A DNA stretch of 64,000 nt, taken from Streptomyces flaveolus (GTDB taxonomy: Bacteria > Actinomycetota > Actinomycetes > Streptomycetales > Streptomycetaceae). Within the stretch, counting starts at the first letter, position 1. Every line of letters starts with the position of its first letter. The stretch covers positions 620,001 through 684,000 of the forward strand of contig NZ_BMRV01000001.1 of the NCBI RefSeq assembly GCF_014648815.1. Direction: 5' to 3'. The notes under the pieces were generated by a model, which worked only from the letters and a program-made list of their open reading frames with translations, was not told the origin of the DNA and made no database searches. Positions 18,263 through 27,052 of this stretch are shown piece by piece. Both the position numbers and the translations under genes were made by a program.

Positions 18263-18739
18263 CTACGGCTGCCACACGTACCGCACGTCGGGCTCCCGCT
18301 CCTCGTTCCGGGAGCCGTCCGTCCACCGATCGGCCGTGAACCCGTGCCGCTCGTAGAAGCGCCGCGCGGGCGTGTTGGCCTGGAAGGTCCACAGCGACAG
18401 CCCCGCCGGCCGGCGCTCCTTGGCCAGCGTGACGAACCGGTCCCCGATCCCGCGCCCGCGCCGGTCGGGGGCGAGGTACAGCTGCGCCAGCTCGCTCTCC
18501 TCCAGCACCATCACGCCCACCACCTCACCCGCGGCCTCCGCCACCCACGTCTCGCGCCGGGGCACCACCACGTGCCGGAACCAGTCCCGGACCTCCTCGT
18601 CGGTGCGGGGCCGGACCACGGCCGGCAGCGCGGCGGCGAAGGACCGCAGCCAGACGTCGGCCGCGGCGCGGGCGTCGGCGGCCGTCGCGCGCCGCAGGAC
18701 GACCTGCTCACCCTCCAGCCGGCTCACGGACGCGCTCAC
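18263..18739 (-). CDS. GNAT family N-acetyltransferase
   Basis: 158 residues. It contains the acetyl-CoA binding loop LYLAPDRRGRGIGDRFVTLAKERRP, followed by LSLWTFQANTPARRFYERHGF, the standard C-terminal GNAT motif. Target unknown. The GTG start overlaps the stop codon of the upstream RidA gene (GTGA), so the two are translationally coupled. It is convergent with pip. Confidence 0.87.
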   Translation of the reverse strand: MSASVSRLEGEQVVLRRATAADARAAADVWLRSFAAALPAVVRPRTDEEVRDWFRHVVVPRRETWVAEAAGEVVGVMVLEESELAQLYLAPDRRGRGIGDRFVTLAKERRPAGLSLWTFQANTPARRFYERHGFTADRWTDGSRNEEREPDVRYVWQP

Positions 18740-19149
18740 GGGCGTACCTGCTCCGGCACGACCGCCGTCGCAGTGATCTCGACCAGTTGCCCGGGATACC
18801 CGAGGCAGCTCACCCCGAGGAGCGTCGAGGAATGCGGACCCGTGCTCAACCCGGACGCCTCCACGACGTCCCAGACCGCGGACAGTACGGCCGTCTCGGT
18901 GCCCACGACGTACACATCGGTCGACACGACGTGCTCCAGCCGGCTGCCCACAGCGCGCAACTGCTCGGTGAGGTTGGCGATCACCTGCTCCGCCTGGCGG
19001 ACGGGATCGCCCTCGCCGACCAGCTTCCCGTCCGCGTCGAGCGGCACGGACCCGGCCAGGAAGGCGAGCTTCGTCCCGGCCTCGACGACGGAGGCGTGGG
19101 AGTAGACGGGCGGCGGGAACAGGCCGGGTACGGTGACGCGCTGGATCAC
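18736..19149 (-). CDS. RidA family protein
   Basis: 137-residue member of the RidA/YjgF/UK114 family, whose studied members hydrolyse reactive enamines and imines. Visible: FLAGSVPLDADGKLVGEGDPVRQAEQVIANL and VYVVGTE with TLLGVSCLGYPGQLVEITATAVV. The strictly conserved catalytic Arg of RidA proper (in the R-N-P-R-x-T context) is absent here, so it belongs to a divergent subfamily and the activity is uncertain. The GTG start has CAGGAG five bases upstream. Coupled to the GNAT gene. Confidence 0.85.
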   Translation of the reverse strand: MIQRVTVPGLFPPPVYSHASVVEAGTKLAFLAGSVPLDADGKLVGEGDPVRQAEQVIANLTEQLRAVGSRLEHVVSTDVYVVGTETAVLSAVWDVVEASGLSTGPHSSTLLGVSCLGYPGQLVEITATAVVPEQVRP

Positions 19150-19298
19150 GGAGGCTCCTGGGAGGCGTACGGACAACTCCTGGATCCTCCGCTCCCCGCA
19201 CGCCCGCCGCATCCGAATTTGCCTCGTGCCCCGCGCCCCGGCCGCCTAGGCTGCCGGCGTCCGTTCATGCCGGCCCCCACCACCAGGAGCCCACAGCA

Positions 19299-20078
19299 GT
19301 GCCCTCCCTCACGGACCAGGCCTTCCTCGACACCACCGCCGACCGGCTCGCCGCCCTGCCCACCGTCCGGGCCGTCACCCTCGGCGGATCCCGGGCCCAG
19401 GGCACCCACCGGCCCGACAGCGACTGGGACCTGGCGGTCTACTACCGGGGCGCCTTCGACCCGGACGACCTCCGTGCCCTCGGCTGGCCGGGGGAGGTCT
19501 TCGACATCGGAGCGTGGGGCGGCGGCGTCTTCAACGGCGGAGCCTGGCTGACCATCGACGAACGCCGGGTCGACCTGCACTACCGCGACCTCGACGTGGT
19601 CGAGCACGAGACGGCACGGGCGGAGACGGGCCGCTTCGGCGTGGAGCCGCTGATGTTCCACCTGGCCGGCATTCCGACGTACCTGGTGGTCGCGGAGCTG
19701 GCCGTCAACGAGGTGCTGCGCGGCGAACTGCCCCGCCCCGGCTACCCGGAGGCCCTCCGCGTCACCGCTCCGGAGCGCTGGTACGGCGCGGCCACGGCCA
19801 CCCTCGCCTACGCCAAGGCCGGCCACGCCCCCAAAGGAGCGCTGACCCAGGTCGCCGGTGCGATCGCCCTCGCCGCGACACAGACCGCGCACGCCGTGCT
19901 GGCGGCCCGCGGGCAGTGGGTCACCAACGAGAAGGGGCTGGTCGAACGGGCGGGGCTGGGCGGGACCGACGTACTCCTGACGCGTGTGACGACGGACCCG
20001 CAGTCCCTGGCAGCGGCGGTCGCACGGGCCGAGGAACTGCTGGGCGAGGCCATGGAGGCGGCCCGGCGCGGTCGGTGA
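19299..20078 (+). CDS. nucleotidyltransferase-fold protein
   Basis: 259 residues. The N-terminal domain has the Pol beta-type signature VTLGGSRAQGTHRPDSDWDLAVYY (GS with DxD), then a third acidic residue in ERRVDLHYRDLDVV. The remainder is helical and resembles a C-terminal substrate-binding part (DUF4037-like). Such proteins transfer nucleotides to small molecules, as aminoglycoside nucleotidyltransferases do, or to macromolecules; the substrate is not evident. The GTG start has AGGAG about nine bases upstream. Confidence 0.82.
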   Translation: MPSLTDQAFLDTTADRLAALPTVRAVTLGGSRAQGTHRPDSDWDLAVYYRGAFDPDDLRALGWPGEVFDIGAWGGGVFNGGAWLTIDERRVDLHYRDLDVVEHETARAETGRFGVEPLMFHLAGIPTYLVVAELAVNEVLRGELPRPGYPEALRVTAPERWYGAATATLAYAKAGHAPKGALTQVAGAIALAATQTAHAVLAARGQWVTNEKGLVERAGLGGTDVLLTRVTTDPQSLAAAVARAEELLGEAMEAARRGR

Positions 20079-20080
20079 CC

Positions 20081-20098
20081 GCCTCCGACGGCGGAGGC
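20081..20098 (+). terminator. short hairpin after the nucleotidyltransferase gene
   Basis: GCCTCCG pairs with CGGAGGC around ACGG, starting two bases after the stop codon. Seven GC-rich base pairs, no U-tract. Confidence 0.5.
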
Positions 20099-20295
20099 AA
20101 CTCCGCGCGGAGCCGCGGCGTCGACGAGCAGTCCAGGAACGCCCCGCCGCCCGTCGGCCGTCACCTCGCCGAAACCCGCCCGTTTCCGCCCCAGCAAAAA
20201 CCGACCGTACCCTTGACAGCACACGTCACAGCCCGGCCACCGTCGCCCGAAGGCTCACCCCCGCCCTCGACCAGCCGACAGGAGCCCCGCGCCCC

Positions 20296-22173
20296 GTGCC
20301 CCGCACCGCCCGCCCCGCCGCCCTCTCGCTTCCGCCCTGGCTTGCCCACGCCCTGAGTGCCCAGCGCGGACCCGTGCCCTGGAGCGCGGTCACGCGGGGA
20401 GCGCTGGCCGGCGGGCCGCTGCTGCTCGCCGCCCTGCTCGCCGGGCGCACCTCCCTCGGTGTCGTCGCCGCCATCGCCGCCATGCTGGCCGGCATCAACG
20501 ACCGGCCGGGCAGTCGCCGTACCTCCGTCCGGCGGATCGGCGTGCCGGCGCTCGCGGGGACGGCGGGGCTGCTGGCCGGCACGTACGCGGGGCAGCACCT
20601 CGGCCCCGTCCCGCTGACCCTGGCGCTGACCGTGCTCGGGCTGGCCGCCGGAGGCATCAGCGCCGTCGGCACCGTCGCGTCCGGTACCGGGACGCAGGTG
20701 CTGGTCACCGCCGCCGTGGGGGCCGGCATGCCGCTGCCCGACCCCGGGTGGCAGAGCGCCCTCGCCTTCCTCGCCGGCGCCGGATGGCTGCTCACCCTGC
20801 GGCTGCTCCTGCCCACCCCCGGCTCCCTCACCGGCGACGTGCGCCTCGACTTCCGCTTCGACGGGGAGCGCGCGGCCGTCGCCGACGTGTACGACGCCGT
20901 CGCCGCGCTGCTGGAGGCCGCCGGCACCGAACACGCCACCGCCCGCAGGGCCGCGCTCACCGCCGCCCTCGACCACGCCCAGGACGCGCTCGCCGGGCCC
21001 CGGCTGCGGCGCCACGCCTCCTCCTCGGCCGAACGGCGGCTGCACGCGCAGTACGCCGCCGCGCTGCCCCTCGGCGAGGCCGCGACCGCGCTCGCCTGGG
21101 CCGAGCACCCCGTGCCCGCGCGGGCCGCCGAAGGTCCCCGGCGACTCGCCGCGGCCGTCCGCGGCAACACCCACACCGGGCCGCTGCCCGCCCCCACCCG
21201 CACCGAGCCCGCTCTGCGCGCCCTCGACGACGCCCTCCTGCACGCCGCGGAGGCCTTCGACCGGGGCAGCGGCCGGGACCTGCACACCCGCAACCGGCCG
21301 CTCGCCTCCATGGCACGCACCGTCCTCGGCGCCGGCGGCCGGGAGTACGGGCTGCGCGTCGGTCTCTGCTTCGGAGCCAGCGCCGCCGTCGCCCAGATCC
21401 TGCACCACGGCCACTGGTACGGCTCGCACCAGCACTGGTACTGGCTGCCCGCCACCGCCGTCTTCCTGGTCAAGCCCGACCTGGGGCCGCTCGTGTCCCG
21501 GGTACTGTGCCGGGCGGCCGGGACCGTCCTCGGGGCGCTCGTCTTCGCCGGGTTCGCCGCCGTGCTGCCCCGGCCGGAAGGGCTCGTCGCGCTCGTCGCC
21601 GTCAGCGGCGCCCTCGTGCCCGTCGCCGCCCGGCACTTCGCCGCCCAGACCGCCGTCGTCACCGTCCTCGTCCTCGCGCTGGTCATGACCGGCGGCGAAC
21701 CCCAGGCCGCGCTCAGCCGCATCGGGGAGACACTGCTGGCCTGTGCGATCGTGCTGATCGTCGGGCACCTGCCGATGCCGGGACAGCGCGGCGGCACGGT
21801 ACGCGCCCGACTGGAGGCGGCGGGCGGCGCCGCGCAGGCCTATCTCGCCCACGTCCTGAGCGAGTCCGACGACCGCGCAGCCCGGTGGCGGCTGCGCCGG
21901 GAGGCCTACCGCACCCTCGCCGAAGCCCGTACCGCCGTCGCCCTCGCCGCCGCCGAGCTGCCGGCGCTCGCCCGGCACTCCGCGGGCGCCGACGAGGTCG
22001 CCGCCGTCCTGGAACGGCTCGTCGACACCACCACCGCGTGCGCCGTGCACCTCGACGACAGCGGCCGCCTCACGCCCGGGCACACCGAACGGCTCGCCGA
22101 GCTGCGGGACGAGCTGACCGCGCGGCGCGAACGGGCGGGACTGCGCCTGCCGGAGCTGCCGGTCGCCGGGTGA
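20296..22173 (+). CDS. FUSC family membrane protein
   Basis: 625 residues with two membrane blocks. The first has about six hydrophobic segments (residues 35-175). The second (about residues 350-485) includes GLRVGLCFGASAAVAQILHHG and WYWLPATAVFLVKPDLGPLVSRVLCRAAGTVLGAL, the fusaric-acid-resistance/YccS-like FUSC signature. The soluble middle and C-terminal parts are helical. The family is associated with efflux of aromatic acids; the substrate here is unknown. GTG start with GGAG about 11 bases upstream. TTGACA stands about 75 bases upstream, but I find no clear -10. Confidence 0.87.
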   Translation: MPRTARPAALSLPPWLAHALSAQRGPVPWSAVTRGALAGGPLLLAALLAGRTSLGVVAAIAAMLAGINDRPGSRRTSVRRIGVPALAGTAGLLAGTYAGQHLGPVPLTLALTVLGLAAGGISAVGTVASGTGTQVLVTAAVGAGMPLPDPGWQSALAFLAGAGWLLTLRLLLPTPGSLTGDVRLDFRFDGERAAVADVYDAVAALLEAAGTEHATARRAALTAALDHAQDALAGPRLRRHASSSAERRLHAQYAAALPLGEAATALAWAEHPVPARAAEGPRRLAAAVRGNTHTGPLPAPTRTEPALRALDDALLHAAEAFDRGSGRDLHTRNRPLASMARTVLGAGGREYGLRVGLCFGASAAVAQILHHGHWYGSHQHWYWLPATAVFLVKPDLGPLVSRVLCRAAGTVLGALVFAGFAAVLPRPEGLVALVAVSGALVPVAARHFAAQTAVVTVLVLALVMTGGEPQAALSRIGETLLACAIVLIVGHLPMPGQRGGTVRARLEAAGGAAQAYLAHVLSESDDRAARWRLRREAYRTLAEARTAVALAAAELPALARHSAGADEVAAVLERLVDTTTACAVHLDDSGRLTPGHTERLAELRDELTARRERAGLRLPELPVAG

Positions 22174-22316
22174 CCGTCACGCCGGGCAGTCGGCAGACGG
22201 GTGGCCGTCACGCCGGACCGGCGGCACGGAAAAAATCTTGCCGCGCCGCGATGAGTTCCGCGCCTCCCGCCGGTCAGCACCCCCGACGGACCGTCGTTCA
22301 GGAGGAGCTGGAGCCC

Positions 22317-23006
22317 ATGTCGCTTCCCGAGATCGTCTCGCGCGAGGACTGGCGCGCGGCACGCGAGGCCTTACTGGCCAAGGAGAAGGCGGCCACGCGG
22401 GCCCGGGACGCGCTCAACGCCGAGCGGCGCGGACTGCCCATGGTGGAGATCGACAAGGAGTACGTCTTCGAGGGCGGCGACGGCAAGGCCACCCTCCTCG
22501 ACCTCTTCGAGGGGCGCGACCAGCTCGTCGTCTACCACTTCATGTTCGCCCCCGAGTGGGACGCCGGCTGCCGCAGCTGCTCGGCGTTCCTGGACCAGAT
22601 CGGGCACCTCGCCCACCTGCGCGCACGCGGCACCTCGTTCGCGGCGGTGTCCCGGGCGCCGTACCCGAAGATCCTGCCGTTCAAGGCGCGGATGGGCTGG
22701 ACGCTGCCCTGGTACTCGTCGTACGTCAGCGACTTCAACACCGACTTCGAGGTGACCCTCGAACACGAGGGGGAACTCAGCGAGCGGCCGGGACTCAGCT
22801 GCTTCCTGCGGGAGGGCGACCGGGTCTTCCACACCTACTCGACGTACGAGCGCGGCCTCGACGGGCTCGGCTCGACCACCAGCCTCCTCGACCTGACCGC
22901 GCTCGGCCGGCAGGAACAGTGGGAGCGGCCCGAGGGGCGTGCGTCGGCTCTCGGGGCGCCTGCGGGCAGTGAGGGAATCCGGTACCACGACGAGTACGAC
23001 GACTGA
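22317..23006 (+). CDS. DUF899 family (thioredoxin-like) protein
   Basis: 229 residues. The DUF899 pattern is clear: REDWRAAREALLAKEKAATRARDALNAERR at the N-terminus, then YVFEGGDGKATLLDLFEGRDQLVVYHFMFAPEWDAGCRSCSAFLDQI, in which the CRSC pair stands where thioredoxin-fold proteins have their active site. FNTDFEV and FLREGDRVFHTYSTYERGLD follow. The substrate is unknown. The ATG at 22317 follows GGAGGAG; longer in-frame starts are less likely. Confidence 0.87.
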   Translation: MSLPEIVSREDWRAAREALLAKEKAATRARDALNAERRGLPMVEIDKEYVFEGGDGKATLLDLFEGRDQLVVYHFMFAPEWDAGCRSCSAFLDQIGHLAHLRARGTSFAAVSRAPYPKILPFKARMGWTLPWYSSYVSDFNTDFEVTLEHEGELSERPGLSCFLREGDRVFHTYSTYERGLDGLGSTTSLLDLTALGRQEQWERPEGRASALGAPAGSEGIRYHDEYDD

Positions 23007-23161
23007 CACGCTGCGTAGCGAAAGGACCCGAACGGCTGAGACGGCGCTCACACTTTGCGGTGAACGAGTGTCAACTTAGTCTCAGTACCGTCACTTCACG
23101 AGGCGTTCACTCCATGGTTGGCGTTTAACTCTACGAGTACAGCGCTACATGGAGGTGCAGG

Positions 23162-23347
23162 GTGAACGGGCGAACGGTGCTCGAGCGCTTTCCCGCCGGC
23201 GGGCCGCGTGGTTCCTGGCCGGCGGAGGAGTTCGCGCATGCGCGGCGTCTGGAGGGCCTGCCCGCCGAGGTCGTCATGGACCTCGCCACGGACATGTTCC
23301 TGGTCGTCGTCCCCAGCGGCGGGACCGCCGGTGACGCGGCCGCGTGA
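23162..23347 (+). CDS. small protein of unknown function
   Basis: 61 residues starting at a GTG with ATGGAGGTGCAGG immediately upstream. The 5' region (23030-23150) is unusually AT-rich for this genome. The peptide is mixed charged/hydrophobic (VLERFPAGGPRG, EEFAHARRLEGL, VVMDLATDMFLVVV) and reads like a real folded small protein rather than a shadow. It ends 31 bases before the convergent ABC transporter gene. I do not recognise it. It has no signal peptide and no Cys or Ser/Thr-rich core, so a peptide precursor is possible but unsupported. Confidence 0.6.
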   Translation: MNGRTVLERFPAGGPRGSWPAEEFAHARRLEGLPAEVVMDLATDMFLVVVPSGGTAGDAAA

Positions 23348-23378
23348 CGACGTGCGGCGCACCGGGTGAACGGCAGGA

Positions 23379-25325
23379 TCAGCCCGCCTTCGGGGCGGGC
23401 ACCGGCGCTTTCGTGAACTGCTCCGCCTGGAGCGCGTACAACTCCGCGTAGACCCCGCCCGTGGCGAGCAGCTCCTCCGGAGTTCCGGACTCCACCAGCC
23501 GGCCCTGGTCGAGGACGTGCACCAGATCCGCGTGGCGCACGGACGCCAGCCGGTGGGTGATGAGGACGACCGTCTGCCCGCTGCCGGCCAGGGCGCGGAT
23601 CTTCTCGAAGACCTCCAGTTCGGCCCGGGCGTCCAGGGCGGCCGTCGGCTCGTCCACGATGAGGATGCGGCCCCTCCGGTATGCCGCCCGGGCGATCCCG
23701 ATCCGCTGCCACTGCCCGCCGGACAGCTCGTGACCGCCGCTGAAGTTGCGGGCCAGCAGGGTGTCCAGGCCGCGCGGCAGGTCCGCGATCACCTCCTCGG
23801 CGCCGGCCTCGGCGACCGCGTCGGCCACCCGTTCGTCGCCGAGCGGCGCGGAGGAGCGGCCCACGGCGACGTTCACCCGGGCGGTGAACGGCCAGCGCTT
23901 GAAGTCCTGGGCGACCATCGCGACGCGTTCGGCGAGCGCGTGCCGGTCCGCCGTCGCCGCGTCGACACCGTCCCACGTGATCCGGCCGCCGTCCGGGGTG
24001 TACAGCCCGGCGAGCAGCTTGACCAGGGTCGTCTTGCCCGAGCCGTTCTCGCCGACGAGCGCGATGATCCGGCCCAGCGGCAGCGAGAGCGTCACGCCGT
24101 CGAGCGCGGGACGGGTGGCGTCGCCCGGGTAGCGGAACGTGACGTTCTCGAAGCGGATCTCCTTCGGGTCCTCCGGCAGCGCGGTGCCGCCCACGGGGAT
24201 GGCCCGGCCGGCCGCCTCCACGTGCAGCCGTTCCAGGTCGCCGACGAACAGGGCCTCCTCGTGCAGCGCGTTGAGCTCCACGACGAGCGTGCCGAGGCTC
24301 TGCGAGCCGGTGCGGATCGCGATCACGGCCGTACCCGCCACCGACAGGGCCATCGCGCCGCCCAGCAGCAGCCCGCCGAGCGTCGCGTACGTCGCCGCCG
24401 TCGCCAGCCCCGTCCACGCCGCCGCGACCAGCCCCGTACGGGCCGCCAGCCGGGCCAGCCGGGCCTGCTCCGCCTCGGCGGTCTCCGACATCGCGCGGAA
24501 GTGCCGCAGCAGGAAGGGGCCCAGGCCGTGCACCCGGATCTCGGGGGCCGCCGCCGGTTCGATGAGCAGGCTGCCCAGCAGGCGTCCTGCCCGCTCGTGC
24601 TGCACCCAGGCGTGGAAGGACTCGTACCGGCGGCGGGCCAGCGTCAGTGCGCTCCAGGCGCTCGGCAGCGTCATCGTCACCAGCAGCGGCAGCAGCGCCG
24701 GATGCAGCACGGTCAGCACACCGGCCGCCGCGACGAGCGAGATCATCGCGTTCACCACGCGCGTGCCGTACATGATCATGCGTCGCGCGGAGGCCGCCCC
24801 GTACTGGGCGGTGTCCAGCAGTTTGTGGAACGCATGGTCCTCGATCGCGGCGAGCTCCACGGCCGCCGCCCGCTCCAGATAGCGTTCGGTGGCCACCCGC
24901 TCCACCTTGGGCTCCAGCCGCCCGGTCGCGTACGTCGAGGCCGCCCGCAGCAGCGCCGCCACCAGCATCACGGCGGCGACCGTGACCAGTGCGGGGACGG
25001 TCCCCCGCAGCCGGTCCTCGATCGGGCCGGCGGCCATCAGCCCGGCCAGCACGCTGTTGACGGCGAGCAGGCTGACCGCCTGGGCCACGCCCCGGCCCAC
25101 CTCGGCGGCCAGTACGGTCCGCGCCGCCTGCGGGTCGGCCTGCCGGGCGAGCCGGAGGCTGGACAGCAGCAGCGACGGCAGCCGGGTCACCATGGCCCGG
25201 AAACCCAGCTCCAGGAACGCGTCCGCGTGCTGGTTCCAGCCCATGTCGTAGCGCAGGGGCCCGCCGAAGAGCAGCCGCTCCGACTCCGACACCCCGGCCG
25301 GCTCCGCGCCGCTTCTCTTCCCCAC
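23379..25325 (-). CDS. ABC transporter, fused permease and ATPase (exporter type)
   Basis: 648 residues. The N-terminal half carries about five to six membrane segments (residues 75-350, such as LVTVAAVMLVAALLRAAS and AMISLVAAAGVLTVL). The C-terminal ATPase has Walker A VGENGSGKTTLVKLLAGL, the Q-loop VAMVAQDFKRWPF, signature HELSGGQWQRIGIARA, Walker B RILIVDEPTAALD and the switch His in LITHRLASVRHADLV. This is the half-transporter layout of lipid, peptide or drug exporters, acting as a homodimer or with a partner; the cargo is unknown. GTG start. Confidence 0.92.
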   Translation of the reverse strand: MGKRSGAEPAGVSESERLLFGGPLRYDMGWNQHADAFLELGFRAMVTRLPSLLLSSLRLARQADPQAARTVLAAEVGRGVAQAVSLLAVNSVLAGLMAAGPIEDRLRGTVPALVTVAAVMLVAALLRAASTYATGRLEPKVERVATERYLERAAAVELAAIEDHAFHKLLDTAQYGAASARRMIMYGTRVVNAMISLVAAAGVLTVLHPALLPLLVTMTLPSAWSALTLARRRYESFHAWVQHERAGRLLGSLLIEPAAAPEIRVHGLGPFLLRHFRAMSETAEAEQARLARLAARTGLVAAAWTGLATAATYATLGGLLLGGAMALSVAGTAVIAIRTGSQSLGTLVVELNALHEEALFVGDLERLHVEAAGRAIPVGGTALPEDPKEIRFENVTFRYPGDATRPALDGVTLSLPLGRIIALVGENGSGKTTLVKLLAGLYTPDGGRITWDGVDAATADRHALAERVAMVAQDFKRWPFTARVNVAVGRSSAPLGDERVADAVAEAGAEEVIADLPRGLDTLLARNFSGGHELSGGQWQRIGIARAAYRRGRILIVDEPTAALDARAELEVFEKIRALAGSGQTVVLITHRLASVRHADLVHVLDQGRLVESGTPEELLATGGVYAELYALQAEQFTKAPVPAPKAG

Positions 25326-25704
25326 CGCCGGCCCCCGTTCGTGGACGAAGAGCCACTATCGCGGGGGCGGGCTCACTCCGGGCAGGGCGCGAGCGGGGGA
25401 GACCGGAGCGCGCGGGCGCACGCCGTACCGGCCGAAGCGGGCAGGGGCGTGCCGGGTGCGAGGGGGGGAGCGGGAGGCTCGGGAGGGAGTGACGAGTCGC
25501 GGCTGGAGGGCCGGCGGCTCCGGAGGGGCGGAGGGAGCGCGCGGGTAGGGCGGCGGCTCGCGGCGCGGACGATCCGGGGGTGGGCACGCTCGCGCACGGG
25601 AGCGCGCCGTGGGTACGGGCGTCGGGCGATGCGGGATGTGCGGGGCGGAACGGGCCGGTGGACTCGGACAGGCGCGGGCGGCGCGGCGCGGAGCGCGCCG
25701 GGCG
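25326..25704. other. gene-free, purine-biased intergenic stretch
   Basis: 379 bases with no supported gene between the ABC transporter (whose 5' region this is) and the hypothetical gene at 25705. From about 25390 to 25560 the plus strand is strongly G/A-rich, with runs such as GAGGGGGGGAGCGGGAGG. ORFs crossing it are Arg/Pro-rich shadows. I see no clear promoter, hairpin or repeat. Confidence 0.6.
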
Positions 25705-26145
25705 TTATGCGCTCACCGGGCGTGACCACGTCGGCGTCGTGTCCGTCAGGCGGCACAGTGCCAGGTAGAGCGGGATGGGCGGGGTGTAGGGGACCGTGCC
25801 GTCCGGCCGGTGTATGAGGCCGGGAACGCCCGGGGAGTCGGGGACGACCGCGCCGGTGGCGTACCGCGCAGGGGCGGGCCACTCCAGGGCGTAGTCGGAG
25901 TCGGACGGGACGATCCACCACCAGTGCGCCTCGTCGGCGTAGACGCACCCCACGCGTGGCAGCCGGGGCATCACCAGAGGGCCGAAGCGCGCGGGGACCG
26001 CCACCGCGTCGCAGCCCAGCGGGGCCGTCATGCCGTCGGGCACGGGCAGTCGCCGGGGCGTTCCGGGCTCGCGCAGCGCGCGCTGCAGACGGACCAGGGT
26101 GTCCAGGCCGAGCGGGCGGACGCCGGACGGAGCCCTCATAGCCAT
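25705..26145 (-). CDS. hypothetical protein downstream of the HATPase gene
   Basis: 146 residues. Not a family I can name. It has a distinctive Trp-rich centre (VGCVYADEAHWWWIVPSDSDYALEWP) followed by HRPDGTVPYTPPIPLYLALCRLTDTTP. Its start (ATG 26145, or 26139 forming an ATGA overlap) lies inside the last codons of the HATPase gene, so the two are co-translated. Genes in this position beside HATPase/XRE/DUF397 sets are common in Streptomyces, suggesting a partner in that signalling module; this is inference. Confidence 0.72.
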   Translation of the reverse strand: MAMRAPSGVRPLGLDTLVRLQRALREPGTPRRLPVPDGMTAPLGCDAVAVPARFGPLVMPRLPRVGCVYADEAHWWWIVPSDSDYALEWPAPARYATGAVVPDSPGVPGLIHRPDGTVPYTPPIPLYLALCRLTDTTPTWSRPVSA

Positions 26146-26777
26146 GCGGTCCCCGTTCCGTGGTGGGCCTCTCGGTGGTGTCCCTCCGCCTCGCCGTCGT
26201 CGCCGGTGTCGTCGGCGGGTCCGGGCTTCGGGCGGGCGCCCCAGCCCAGGTCGTTGCGGGGCTCGGACGGGTCGCGCGGTGTGTCGGCCTTGCGTGGCAG
26301 TTCGGCCCAGACCAGGAGTCCGGGCCCGTGCTCGTGGGCGCCCCAGGCGTCGCACAGGGCGTCGACGAGGAGGAGTCCCCGGCCGTGCTCGTCGTCGGGC
26401 CGCTGCCCGTCGGACGGGTGCGGCTGGCCGGGCGCGCATCCCTCGTCGCGCACGGCTATGCGCACCAGCTCGTCGCCGTCGTGCAGCTCGCACACGATGT
26501 GCCGGCTCGCGGTGTGCACGATCGCGTTGGTCACCAGCTCGGAGACCACCAGGGCCGCGGTGTCGCAGGTGTCCTCGCACACCGACCAGCCGTTCAGCCG
26601 GGCTCGCGTCAGGCGTCTGGCCTGCGCGGGAGAGCCTGGGTGTGCGGCCAGCTCGAAACGGAACCGCCGCTCGGCAGCGGCGGCCCCCGCGGGGCCGGCT
26701 CCCATGGCGGCGCCGAGGCCCGGTGGGGCCGCGACGGCGTCTGTTCCTAAGGGCGCGGACGGAATCACGCTTGCCAC
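26136..26777 (-). CDS. HATPase_c-type regulatory ATP-binding protein (RsbW/anti-sigma-like)
   Basis: 213 residues. The GHKL fold is visible in the core: AQARRLTRARLNGW, DTAALVVSELVTNAIVHT (N-box), ELVRIAVRDEGCAPG (G1-like) and DEHGRGLLLVDALCDAWG (G2-like). This is the short single-domain form typical of Streptomyces RsbW-like serine kinases and anti-sigma factors. The C-terminal 45 residues are acidic and His-rich (GEAEGHHREAHHGTG), low in complexity. The GTG at 26777 was chosen because GGCGGGG precedes it; a TTG at 26804 is an alternative but would run over the dyads upstream. Confidence 0.85.
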   Translation of the reverse strand: MASVIPSAPLGTDAVAAPPGLGAAMGAGPAGAAAAERRFRFELAAHPGSPAQARRLTRARLNGWSVCEDTCDTAALVVSELVTNAIVHTASRHIVCELHDGDELVRIAVRDEGCAPGQPHPSDGQRPDDEHGRGLLLVDALCDAWGAHEHGPGLLVWAELPRKADTPRDPSEPRNDLGWGARPKPGPADDTGDDGEAEGHHREAHHGTGTAWL

Positions 26778-26793
26778 TATCGCCCCGCCGGGA

Positions 26794-26829
26794 ACACTTG
26801 GCAAGTGTCACTCTGAAAATTGCAGAGTG
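26794..26829. promoter_or_regulatory. paired dyad operators between HATPase and XRE genes
   Basis: Two adjacent inverted repeats: ACACTTG-G-CAAGTGT (26794-26808) and CACTCTG-N7-CAGAGTG (26809-26829). Both have perfect seven-base arms. They lie 17 bases before the HATPase start and about 225 bases before the divergent XRE gene, the usual position for an operator of a DUF5753-type XRE regulator. An imperfect GTGTG...CACAC dyad follows at about 26833-26858. Confidence 0.65.
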
Positions 26830-27052
26830 CTGTGTGACGGTCTGGAAGGCCGTGGCACACTGCTTCGCAACAGCACGTCGAGCGGCGCCACTTCAGATCA
26901 CCGAGGGTCTGCCCAGGCTTTCGAATAGGTCTTCGAATGGCGCCGCCGGGCTGTCCGCGCGCATCGCGGCCGGCTCGTCGATGATCACGGGGTCGCCGGT
27001 TCGGGGATCACCGGATCACGGGACGGTTCAGGACTCTTCGTGGAGGTGGGCG

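Noticed and set aside
24330..24370. CTGTCGGTG on the minus strand inside the ABC transporter
   Set aside because: No TANNNT at the required spacing and it lies within a coding sequence.
23131..25587. Long minus-strand frame spanning the ABC transporter and its 5' region in another frame
   Set aside because: Arg/Gly/Ala-rich shadow; the ABC motifs lie in the other frame.
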